Assembly (NCBI RefSeq): GCF_002884975.1
Contig: NZ_PJKB01000001.1
Coordinates: forward strand, 496,001 to 560,000
From: Akkermansia muciniphila
GTDB taxonomy: Bacteria > Verrucomicrobiota > Verrucomicrobiia > Verrucomicrobiales > Akkermansiaceae
Direction: 5' to 3'
DNA: 64,000 bases
The notes beneath the pieces were generated by a model that did no database searches, was not told the DNA's origin, and saw only the letters and a program-made list of their open reading frames with translations. Every line of letters starts with the position of its first letter. Position 1 is the stretch's first letter. The position numbers were made by a program, and so were the translations under genes. This document shows positions 57,108 through 64,000 of this stretch, one piece after another.

Positions 57108-58319
57108 ATGCCTATCTACACACTCCACCATCAGGTGAGGCGGCTGGATGAAGAACTCTGCGGCAATGGCAGGAAGTACTCGACCGAAGATGTTCTGTTC
57201 TCAGGCCGGGGGAAACGAATCGTTCTCGGGAAGCTCATTGCGGAAGGAGGTGAAGGTTCCGTCTTCACTGCCCATGCCGCATCGGCATCACCACTTGTAG
57301 CGAAGCTCTACCACCCGAACCAACGGATGCGTTGGCGCGAACAGAAGCTTCGGCTGATGTGTTCCCGGCCTATTCGTTCCCCGTGGCGTGAGATCCTGTA
57401 CGACGAACTGCGGCGCTTTGTCGGCGTACTGATGCCCCGGGCGGACGGTGTTCCGCTCGGGGCTTTCGCGTTTCATGCGGAGCTGTTGCAAAAACAGTTC
57501 CCATCATGGACTCGTTACGATCTGACCAGGCTATGCCTGAACCTGTCGGAATCAGTCCATACTCTGCATCGATACGGTGTCGTTCTAGGTGATCTGCATC
57601 CCGGTAACGTGATGGTTTCTCCTGATGGCTCCGTCTGCTGGGTGGATGCTGACAGTTTCCAGATCGAAGACTATCCCTGTTCCGTCGGCACGGAACAGTT
57701 CCGGGCACCGGAGCTTCACGGCAACTTCGGAGACTTCCTCCGCACCCGCAGCCACGATGCCTACGCCCTGTCCGTCCTGCTCTTCATGACATTGGCTCTC
57801 GGCCTGTCTCCCTTTGCCCGGCAAGGCAGTGAAGAAGACATGCTGGAGTCCGTCGGGAAGGGAGTGCTGCCATACCCGTTTGCTTCGTACAAGCCTCCGA
57901 CGGGATTCTACCCGCCCGATACCCCCGGACGCTATGTCTGGTCGTATCTCCCCCGCAAGCTCCGTGATGCCCTCGGTCACAACTTCACCTGTGTCCAGCG
58001 TCGCGATTTGCGTCCACGCGTCATACCGGGGTATCTGGCGCGTTGTTTGCAGCAATACCTCAGGGATATGGAGCCGGACGGCAGAAGAGATCATCCCATT
58101 TACCGGGAGATTCTGCATGACCGCCCCTGTCCACCCCGCAATCTGATGGAACAGATGATACCCAACATCTGTACGGACTGCGGGATTCGCTTCCGGGAGG
58201 CTCCAGACGATGTCGCACGGCGTTTACGGCAATCTCATGCCAAATCTTTATGCAAGCTCTGCATACGACGTCGTAGCGCGTTGAATCAGGCATTCCGGAA
58301 TTCAACCACCAACCATTAA
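57108..58319 (+). CDS. YegI-like protein kinase with C-terminal zinc ribbon
   Basis: A 403-residue Ser/Thr-kinase-like protein. It has KLIAEGGEGSVFTAHAA (glycine loop), LVAKLYHP (Lys), GDLHPGNVMV (catalytic Asp; HRD is replaced), WVDADSFQ (DFG replaced by DAD) and QFRAPELHG (APE). These variants are typical of the TerY-P-associated YegI-like kinases. The C-terminus has a zinc ribbon (CTDCGIRF ... CKLCIRRR, about 352-392). Together with the VWA protein 12 bases downstream it forms most of a TerY-P phosphorylation module. Confidence 0.82.
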   Translation: MPIYTLHHQVRRLDEELCGNGRKYSTEDVLFSGRGKRIVLGKLIAEGGEGSVFTAHAASASPLVAKLYHPNQRMRWREQKLRLMCSRPIRSPWREILYDELRRFVGVLMPRADGVPLGAFAFHAELLQKQFPSWTRYDLTRLCLNLSESVHTLHRYGVVLGDLHPGNVMVSPDGSVCWVDADSFQIEDYPCSVGTEQFRAPELHGNFGDFLRTRSHDAYALSVLLFMTLALGLSPFARQGSEEDMLESVGKGVLPYPFASYKPPTGFYPPDTPGRYVWSYLPRKLRDALGHNFTCVQRRDLRPRVIPGYLARCLQQYLRDMEPDGRRDHPIYREILHDRPCPPRNLMEQMIPNICTDCGIRFREAPDDVARRLRQSHAKSLCKLCIRRRSALNQAFRNSTTNH

Positions 58320-58331
58320 CTCGAATTAACC

Positions 58332-59126
58332 ATGTCTATATCATCATCGACACACCCAACCAGACAGGAACAGCTCGCCGCCATGCGCGAGTTCGGCAAC
58401 AACACCAACGCCCGGCTTCTCGTTCTCTTCCTGCTGGATGCCAGCAGCAGTATGAACGGCATTATCCGGGGCGACAACCAACACATCCTGCGTCAGGAGC
58501 ACTCCGACGGAATCAACTGGAATATCGTCACGGGAGATAATCTCGTCACCCGGATGGATGAACTCAATACTGGTCTTCAGCGGTTCGTCAGCGACATTCT
58601 CGCCGATCCTTTGGCAAAACTGGCCGCTGACGTAGCAGTGATCACATTCGCCCGGACAGTGGCGACGGTGAAGGAGTTCGGTCCGATCCGGGAATCTGAC
58701 AGTGAGCTTAGGATCACCGCGTCGCAGGAGGATGAAACGCTCTTGGGCGAAGCTGTTGAACTGGCTCTGGCCGAACTCGACAGTCGCAAACGTATCTATC
58801 GGGAACACGGAGTGGAATACTACCAGCCCTGGCTCGTCGTGATGACAGACGGCGTACCGACGAGTACCCGGCATCGGGAATTGCAGGAACGCCTGAAAGA
58901 ACTGTCGGCCAGTCGCAAGCTCAGCGTGTTCGTCTTCGGTATCGGTCGTGCTGACCTGTCAGAGCTCTCCTGCATCAGCCCGGTCCGTCCTCCCATGCAG
59001 ATCAACGATCAGAAGTTCACGGAACTCTTCTCATGGCTGAGCCGCAGTGTCCGTATGGTCAGTATGTCCATGCCGGGTGACGGGGTATCTCTGACTCCTC
59101 CCACGGAGGATGTGTGGCAGGTGTAG
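58332..59126 (+). CDS. TerY-like VWA domain protein
   Basis: A 264-residue von Willebrand A protein. The metal-dependent adhesion site is LLDASSSMNG (DxSxS) near residue 34, with further ligands in DETLLGEAV (Thr candidate) and VVMTDGVPTS (Asp) near 177. It matches TerY of tellurite/stress and phage-resistance loci, which act with a YegI-like kinase and a PP2C phosphatase. No phosphatase is encoded next to it. Base composition is richer in G+C than the preceding operon, suggesting a separate origin. Confidence 0.85.
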   Translation: MSISSSTHPTRQEQLAAMREFGNNTNARLLVLFLLDASSSMNGIIRGDNQHILRQEHSDGINWNIVTGDNLVTRMDELNTGLQRFVSDILADPLAKLAADVAVITFARTVATVKEFGPIRESDSELRITASQEDETLLGEAVELALAELDSRKRIYREHGVEYYQPWLVVMTDGVPTSTRHRELQERLKELSASRKLSVFVFGIGRADLSELSCISPVRPPMQINDQKFTELFSWLSRSVRMVSMSMPGDGVSLTPPTEDVWQV

Positions 59127-59140
59127 GACAGGGAACATCA

Positions 59141-59170
59141 GAAAGTCTCTCTCATGGGGGCTTTCTTTTA
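59141..59170 (+). terminator. Weak hairpin and T-rich tail after the VWA gene
   Basis: AGAAAG (59141-59146) pairs with CTTTCT (59162-59167), followed by TTT. Short stem, modest support. Confidence 0.35.
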
Positions 59171-59419
59171 GTTACGACAGAATCGCAAGAAAATCAATTG
59201 TCGCAAAATTTGCGACAGTTCAAAACTTTCACATTGGGCATAGCTATAAATCTTGTCCCGTTCTTTTCGTTACGATTCCTTTTGATGAAAGTCGTCAGAT
59301 GATGTGAGCTTTGAGCTTTGCATGCATGTCAGTTTTGCTATGCTCCATTAGGCTTGTTGTGCCAGAATGATTGTCATTATTCGGGCTGCAATATGGATTG
59401 ATCGAAAAGAAGACAAGGT

Positions 59420-60484
59420 ATGACCCATCTACCAACAGAAGATGAAAATCCGGTTCCCGGAGAGTTGCTATTGTATACTTCTCCGGATGGTAAAATCCGT
59501 CTGGATCTTCGCATCCATGATGAGACTTTGTGGATGACTCAGCAGATGATGGCTGAACTGTTCCAGACAAGTAAACAGAACATCGGGCAGCATGTTGCGA
59601 ATATTCTGCAAGAAGGTGAGCTTCAAGAGGATGGAACTGTAAAGGATTTCTTTACAGTTCGATTCGAAGGGAAACGGAAAGTGAAACGTTCTGTTATCTT
59701 CTACAACCTCGATATGATCATTTCCGTCGGTTACCGGGTGAATAGCATACGGGGCACTCAATTTCGCATATGGGCGACCCAGCGCCTGAAGGAATACATG
59801 ATCAAGGGATTTGCTATTGATGACGAACGCTTGAAGAACCCGCCGATTCCCGGAACGACACCGTTGCCGGACTACTTTGATGAATTGCTCGAACGTATTC
59901 GGGACATTCGTGCCAGCGAACGGCGCATGTACCTGCGCATCAAGGATGTTTTTGCCATGGCGGCTGACTATATGCCGTCCGGAAAGGAAACGACGGAGTT
60001 TTTCAGCTCGATTCAGAACAAACTGCACTATGCCATTACCGGACACAGTGCTGCGGAATTGATGATGATTCGGGCAGACGCATCAGCGCCCAACATGGGG
60101 TTGACCAGCTGGGTTGGAGACCGAATCCATGTCAGTGATGTTACGGTCGCAAAGAACTACCTTAACGAGGAAGAAATCAGCGATTTCAATCGTTTGACCT
60201 CCCTGTGCCTGGACTTTGTCGAGGATCAAGCAAAGAACCGCCGTGAGATATTTCTGCATGAGTGGGAAGACAAGCTTAACGAACTGCTTCGTCTCATGGG
60301 AAGGCGTGTACTGAAAGGCAAGGGGCAGCGGTCAAAGAAGCAGGCCCAGACGCATGTTCGGGGGCAATACCGGCTTTATGAGGAACGCCGCAGGCTGGAG
60401 GCTGAACATCAGGCGGAACAGGACTATGTGAAAGAACTGGAGCAGGATATCAAAAAGCTGGAGAATAAGAAGGGCCGCAAGTAA
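59420..60484 (+). CDS. RhuM family protein
   Basis: A 354-residue protein with the RhuM pattern: an N-terminal DNA-binding-like part (ETLWMTQQMMAELFQTSKQN, then IGQHVANILQEGEL), the signature YNLDMIISVGYRVNSIRGTQ with FRIWATQRLKEYMIKGFAID, and a Fic/ORF6N-like helical remainder. The C-terminal 50 residues are a charged coiled coil. RhuM is named from a Salmonella pathogenicity island and occurs in defence and mobile islands; its activity is not established. It is a lone gene, 290 bases after the VWA gene. Confidence 0.85.
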   Translation: MTHLPTEDENPVPGELLLYTSPDGKIRLDLRIHDETLWMTQQMMAELFQTSKQNIGQHVANILQEGELQEDGTVKDFFTVRFEGKRKVKRSVIFYNLDMIISVGYRVNSIRGTQFRIWATQRLKEYMIKGFAIDDERLKNPPIPGTTPLPDYFDELLERIRDIRASERRMYLRIKDVFAMAADYMPSGKETTEFFSSIQNKLHYAITGHSAAELMMIRADASAPNMGLTSWVGDRIHVSDVTVAKNYLNEEEISDFNRLTSLCLDFVEDQAKNRREIFLHEWEDKLNELLRLMGRRVLKGKGQRSKKQAQTHVRGQYRLYEERRRLEAEHQAEQDYVKELEQDIKKLENKKGRK

Positions 60485-60616
60485 TTTTCAGCCCCAGGCC
60501 GTTAAACGCTTCGGTATATGGTGATGTATTTTCTTTGAAGAAAGCAGCAGCATTCTGTCCCCCGCACTTTTTGATTTTCTGACACCCATTATTGACAATG
60601 GGTTGTTGACGTATCG

Positions 60617-61096
60617 TCATTCTTGAGAAACGGGTAATTCCTGTGCCCGTTTCTGGGCCATGTTCATCAGGAAGCTCATTTGATCCGTGGAGTCCTTACT
60701 GATAACATCATTCAACTTCCAGAAAAATGCTGCCACTAGCGCATCATTGCATTCTTTCTGAATCCTGTCTTCCATGGCAGGAAGCAATAGTTCCTCCTCC
60801 CTGGTTTCAGCCGGATAGGCGGCAATGACATTATCAGTGATATTTGACAGGGGCAGTCGGACTTCGTTGAGATACCCCTTATTCAATTCATCACAGGTTG
60901 TCCCCCATTTTTTCATCAATGTATCATGTCTCTTCCCGATGATGTCGAGGTAATCCATGGCGTCATTGTAGGTTGCAAGGGACAAAATCTCCTTTTCCAG
61001 CTCCTGTTTCAATTCATCCATCTCCTTGAGGCACTGGCGTTGCACTGTCTCGACTTTTCGTTCGTATTCCTTCGCCTTGCCAAGGTAGTCATCCAA
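60617..61096 (-). pseudogene. Severed C-terminal region of the kinase at 61214, or a separate coiled-coil gene
   Basis: A 159-codon open frame starting with TTG at 61096, mostly helical (KAKEYERKVETVQRQCLKEM, then LEKEILSLATYNDAMDYLDI). It lies in exactly the same frame as the upstream kinase; from the kinase stop TAA (61214-61216) down to 61096 there are 39 further codons with no stop, and these read like linker (SSASRPSEQWAAKPSQEFKD). The simplest reading is one protein (kinase, membrane helix, coiled-coil periplasmic domain) broken by a nonsense codon. Independent translation from a TTG cannot be excluded. Confidence 0.6.
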
Positions 61097-61213
61097 TTTG
61101 TAGTAGGTTCGGATTTTTCTGTCCAGGGCGTCTTTGAATTCTTGAGATGGCTTGGCTGCCCATTGTTCGGACGGACGGGATGCAGAAGAAGGAACGTCAG
61201 TCCGGGACGACTG

Positions 61214-62203
61214 TTACCATAGCCATACGCCGGCAAGTGCAAGAATGATGACGGCAACAGTGACTGCGGAGGAAACGGATTTTCCGGAAGCTCCCGTTTT
61301 CCGTAATCCTCTGGGCTTCCCCTGTTGCAGCCATTCCTTCCATTGTCCGGCTGTCTGACAACGCTCTTCAGGCCTGAGCCGCAGGTTCCTGTCAATGGAT
61401 GCCAGCAATTCCCGGGTCCATAGCAAAGGAAACTTCATGCCCGAGAGCGGGGCGACATCATCCCGCATCAGCCTCCTGTCGGCCGGTTCGACGGAAATTC
61501 CCGAGATCAACTCGTACCAGGTAGCGGCCAGCGCATAAAAATCCGTCCATGGGCCGATTGCTCCTTTCCCGGTGATTTGTTCCGGGGAGGCGTATGCATA
61601 GGAGAATTCTCTCTGAGTGATTGTATACGCCGCTTCCGGTTTGTTGAGCGCCGCCCCGAAGTCGATCAGCACAGGCAGCTCCCGTTCGTCAAAGAGGATG
61701 TTGCCGGGCTTGATATCGCGATGATAAATCCCCCTGCCATGCAGATAGTCCAGCCCATCCAGCAGGAGCAGAAGCCACTCGGCGGCTTGCTCCGTAGTCA
61801 TCGTGCTGGCCCCCTTGGCTGCTTCATCCATGCGTTCCCGCAGCGAACCGCCTTCCAGCCACGGCATCACATAGAAAATACTGCCATGGGATTCGAAGAC
61901 ATCATACACCCGAACGATACTCTCGTGGTTCAGCGAAGCAAGAGTCTGAGCCTCTCTGCGGAGGGAATCCATGGCCGTCCGGTAGACCTGCATGGATGCG
62001 TGCGGCAAGGGGATGATCTCTCCCGTATCCGAGTCCCGGCTGCACAATCCCAGAGGAAAACATTCCTTGAGAACGATATTGCGCCTGAGCTGATTATCCC
62101 AGGCGATGTAAGTGATGCCGAAGCCTCCCTGGCCCAGCGCCTTGAGCAACTTGTAATTGCCCAGCAGAGTTCCCGGAGGCAATGCGAAGCCAGAGACATC
62201 CAT
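61214..62203 (-). CDS. Ser/Thr protein kinase with C-terminal transmembrane helix
   Basis: A 329-residue PknB-type kinase with a complete catalytic set: LGQGGFGITYIAWD (glycine loop), IVLKECFP (Lys), GIYHRDIKPGNILFD (HRD), VLIDFGAAL (DFG) and YASPEQITGKG (APE equivalent). The protein ends with one hydrophobic helix (SSAVTVAVIILALAGVWLW) immediately before TAA. PknB-type kinases normally carry a sensor domain after that helix; here the frame stays open beyond the stop (see 60617). I use ATG 62203; a TTG at 62215 is an alternative. It is four bases after the HTH gene. Confidence 0.88.
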   Translation of the reverse strand: MDVSGFALPPGTLLGNYKLLKALGQGGFGITYIAWDNQLRRNIVLKECFPLGLCSRDSDTGEIIPLPHASMQVYRTAMDSLRREAQTLASLNHESIVRVYDVFESHGSIFYVMPWLEGGSLRERMDEAAKGASTMTTEQAAEWLLLLLDGLDYLHGRGIYHRDIKPGNILFDERELPVLIDFGAALNKPEAAYTITQREFSYAYASPEQITGKGAIGPWTDFYALAATWYELISGISVEPADRRLMRDDVAPLSGMKFPLLWTRELLASIDRNLRLRPEERCQTAGQWKEWLQQGKPRGLRKTGASGKSVSSAVTVAVIILALAGVWLW

Positions 62204-62207
62204 ACAA

Positions 62208-62564
62208 TCAGGCAAGCGGGGGATTGCCGAGCCTCGGCACTTCGTCGGCCAGGAACTCCTTCAGGGTCTTGCCCTGGGAGAAGGCTTTTTTCTCAAGAAC
62301 CTTGCGGGTATCCGGATCGAGCTTTAGGGTAATCAGCGTTTCCTCTTCCACCTGCACCCGGCTCGGAAGGGTCAACGGGAGCTGCTTGATGAGTTCCCGG
62401 ATGATGTGTTCCTTGGCGGCGGGAATGGGCTTTTTCGCCATCCAGTTGCGGACGGTCGCTTCCGTCACGAAACATCGTTCGGCGAGCCATGAATAATCGA
62501 AGTTGTTGGCCTTGAGCCACAGCTTCACGTTCATTTTCAGCTCATCCTGATTCACTCCTGCCAT
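62208..62564 (-). CDS. Small helix-turn-helix regulator
   Basis: A 118-residue protein starting MAGVNQDELKMNVKLWLKAN. A helix-turn-helix is likely at about 15-45 (YSWLAERCFVTEATVRNWMA). The C-terminal part, LITLKLDPDTRKVLEKKAFS with LKEFLADEVPR, resembles a ribbon-helix-helix or predicted antitoxin-like end. It is encoded just before the kinase in the same direction and probably regulates that two-gene unit. A direct family name is not recognised. Confidence 0.65.
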   Translation of the reverse strand: MAGVNQDELKMNVKLWLKANNFDYSWLAERCFVTEATVRNWMAKKPIPAAKEHIIRELIKQLPLTLPSRVQVEEETLITLKLDPDTRKVLEKKAFSQGKTLKEFLADEVPRLGNPPLA

Positions 62565-62703
62565 GCTTCGGAATGTAGCATTATCGCTCTGTAATGGCAA
62601 TATGGTTATATAACATTCCTATTTCTGAGATCATAATGAGATTTTTATGTTGACTAAAGTCGCAAAAAAGAGGCATACAAGCAATGCAAACGAGATACAA
62701 GCA

Positions 62704-62930
62704 ATGAAAAATATCATCCAGTTCACTTGCCCCCGATGCGGAGGCCACCAACTGATGCTCGTCGAACGGGCCATGCACCGTTATGTCGTCCAGAATCTGG
62801 AGGTCGACCGACAAGGCAGGCTGGCTGTCGGACTCAAGGTTCTGGTGGACGATTTATGCGGAGAGCCGCTGGGGTACCGCTGCGCGGACTGCCGTCATCC
62901 GGATTGCCGTGGGAATGATTCATCGGAAGG
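62704..62930 (+). CDS. Zinc-ribbon protein, 3' end lost at an island junction
   Basis: Starts MKNIIQFTCPRCGGHQLMLV and continues to PLGYRCADCRHPDCRGNDSS, giving CPRC and CADC zinc ligands about 55 residues apart, a compact treble-clef-like protein. After about residue 72 the reading frame stays open to 63186 but simply mirrors the phage gene on the other strand, so the natural C-terminus is gone or the gene is truncated there. A direct repeat ATACAAGCAATG lies just upstream (62675-62706). Function unknown. Confidence 0.5.
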
Positions 62931-63202
62931 GTCCCATCCGTGGCGCGAATCTCCACGGCATCATCGTAAACCAGCAGCAGAACGTTCGCTCCGTCGGACA
63001 ACGTGGCAGAGGACATGCCAAGAGGAATTTTATCCAAATTACTCACATGACGCATCCCACGGCGCCTTTTGGCCCCTCCGGTTTGCAGCAATTCCATATT
63101 CAACACGCTCCTGCACCCGCGCGTGTGTGCTTCCAGCTCGACAAGCACTGCAATATATGGCGACTGTTCGCCACCATTCAGAGTAAAACGGGTTACTTCC
63201 AT
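62834..63202 (-). pseudogene. Truncated phage tail nozzle (tubular protein B)-like gene
   Basis: The first 95 residues follow the conserved start of podovirus-like tail nozzle/stabilisation proteins: FTLNGGEQSPYIAVLVELEA with HTRGCRSVLNMELLQTGGAK and RRRGMRHV, then VLLLVYDDAVEIRATDGTL. Such proteins are usually 600-800 residues long. Here similarity stops near 62920 and the last 30 codons run antisense to the zinc-ribbon gene. It overlaps the end of the upstream adaptor gene by 10 bases, as in phage operons. Confidence 0.6.
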
Positions 63203-63833
63203 GGTAAACCCCTCCTCCTTTTGAGACTCATGCCCCGTATCAAATCCAGGGGGTCCTGGTCATTGGAAGAATCCTGCACCTTATTGGCGAACGCAGCGTC
63301 CGGGAGCACTACTTTCAGAAACTCTTCCATCAATGCCTGCCGTAACTGGGGGCGCCCTGTGATGGACATGCACACGTTAATAGCCAAACGGCATGCCAGG
63401 GCATCCACAAACAACGGGTCGAATAAATCCACCTCTTTAATATCCCGGACATAGGAAATCTTCAGCATGTCCCCCGCATCTTGACCGGTGAATAAAACCC
63501 GTCCACCCAGCACAAACCGATCTGCCGGCACATCACACACCCGCAGGCAATCTTCCGGAAGGTCGTAGGCTGCCGCCATGGAGGCAGGCATCACGGCGTT
63601 ATTACTGGACCTGGGAAGTAACGCCCATCCCATAGCAAAAGACCATCTGACGCGTACCAGCACATCTTTTCGCGCCACCTCATAATTGCTCACAAGCGCC
63701 CTGGCAGACGGGAAGGGGTGAAATTCCCATTTCCTTCCGCGGGGACTCCCTTTGCCTGGGCATACTCATCGTCGCTTACGGCCCGTTCTCCAAGCCGGTC
63801 CAATGCTAAATTGCAAATTTCTACCTCCGTCAT
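63193..63833 (-). pseudogene. Phage tail adaptor (gp4/gp11, tubular A-like) gene with a frameshift
   Basis: The frame from ATG 63833 gives MTEVEICNLALDRLGERAVS, the conserved start of phage head-tail adaptor proteins, and ends at 63690. A second frame continues with SARALVSNYEVARKDVLVRV, RWSFAMGW, and AAYDLPEDCLRVCDVPADRF followed by LFDPLFVDALACRLAINVCM, which is the rest of the same family. The frames join if one base is added in a run of four G (63715-63718 plus strand; CCCC in the gene). Restored length is about 213 residues, normal for the family. It could be decay, sequencing error or programmed slippage. Confidence 0.68.
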
Positions 63834-63856
63834 AGCTTCTTTCCGTGGGTGGAAAT

Positions 63857-63890
63857 GCGGCGGGAGGAAAACCAATCAACTTCCCGCCGC
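63857..63890 (-). terminator. 9-bp hairpin between phage genes
   Basis: GCGGCGGGA (63857-63865) pairs with TCCCGCCGC (63882-63890). It lies between the end of the upstream phage-like gene and the adaptor gene; no T run, so attenuation is as likely as full termination. Confidence 0.45.
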
Positions 63891-63915
63891 CCTACTTCCT
63901 CTTTTCCTTCCCGGT

Positions 63916-64000
63916 TTATGGAAGAATGTATGCGATACAGAACACAGCCTTCTTGCCAGCAGCCGCCGTTCCGCTGACTACTGTGGCGGTCATCCAGCAC
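63916..64000 (-). CDS. C-terminus of a phage-like gene (window edge)
   Basis: The last 27 codons before TAA (63916-63918) read TATVVSGTAAAGKKAVFCIAYILP. Position directly upstream of an adaptor gene is where podoviral genomes place the major capsid protein, so that is a guess from gene order only. Confidence 0.4.
   Translation of the reverse strand, partial: CWMTATVVSGTAAAGKKAVFCIAYILP

Noticed and set aside
40983-57142. Shared CACCATCAGGT(A/G)AGGC near 40983 and at 57127 as element ends
   Set aside because: A 15-of-16 match is expected by chance several times in 64 kb, and the second copy lies in the kinase coding sequence.

Overview
The window looks like chromosome of a mucin-degrading Verrucomicrobiota, most likely Akkermansia. 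This is inferred from gene content: a GH33 sialidase, a complete L-fucose operon, glucosamine-6-phosphate deaminase, and a 2197-residue autotransporter built of PATR-type repeats. The left 39 kb has G+C-rich core codon use. From about 39.5 to 57 kb the sequence is visibly more A+T-rich, and integrases, toxin-like and phage genes appear.

Core part (1-39.3 kb). In order: a 23S rRNA methyltransferase (cut by the window edge), nagB, a DJ-1/PfpI protein, a TlyA-type rRNA methylase, a DUF2062 membrane protein, a pirin, and a large AsmA-like protein facing the giant autotransporter. About 1.4 kb with little coding content follows, containing a decayed membrane-protein gene. Next is the minus-strand fucose operon fucP-fucI-(four-helix-bundle gene)-fucK-fucA, and opposite it a small secreted protein and the sialidase. 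Then come an ECF sigma factor, a TPP riboswitch with thiC, a thioredoxin-fold protein, a second sigma factor with a putative membrane anti-sigma protein and a PDZ protein, dGTPase, a multicopper oxidase with a C-terminal barrel-like extension, an EamA transporter and a PD-(D/E)XK-like protein. Sialidase, FucP/I/K/A and NagB together cover release and use of sialic acid caps, fucose and amino sugars from mucin glycans.

Mobile part (39.3-64 kb). A 3' tRNA fragment with its terminator lies beside a tyrosine recombinase, as at an att site. A second tyrosine recombinase on the opposite strand follows. Then comes a tight 12-gene co-directional block (42.2-56.8 kb), which I consider the most interesting object here. 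It encodes a membrane zinc-ribbon protein with a 12-bp minisatellite, two lipoproteins, a membrane protein with a degenerate P-loop-like domain, a GrpE-like protein, two short Hsp70s, a J-like/zinc-ribbon/beta-domain scaffold, a zinc-ribbon GTPase of double-GTPase type, a stand-alone VirD4/TraG-like ATPase, a charged coiled-coil protein, and a membrane-anchored class 3 lipase. It reads as a chaperone- and GTPase-gated conflict (defence) system with a lipase as candidate effector.

Downstream are a YegI-like kinase plus TerY-like VWA pair (a TerY-P module without its phosphatase), a RhuM protein, and a second Ser/Thr kinase with a transmembrane segment whose C-terminal part is cut off by one in-frame TAA. 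A small HTH protein and a zinc-ribbon gene end abruptly at about 62.92 kb. There they meet a truncated phage tail-nozzle-like gene, followed by a frameshifted tail-adaptor gene and the end of another phage-like gene. The 41-62.9 kb island therefore appears to sit against, or to have replaced part of, an older prophage. All family names come from sequence motifs recognised by eye; no database search was run.
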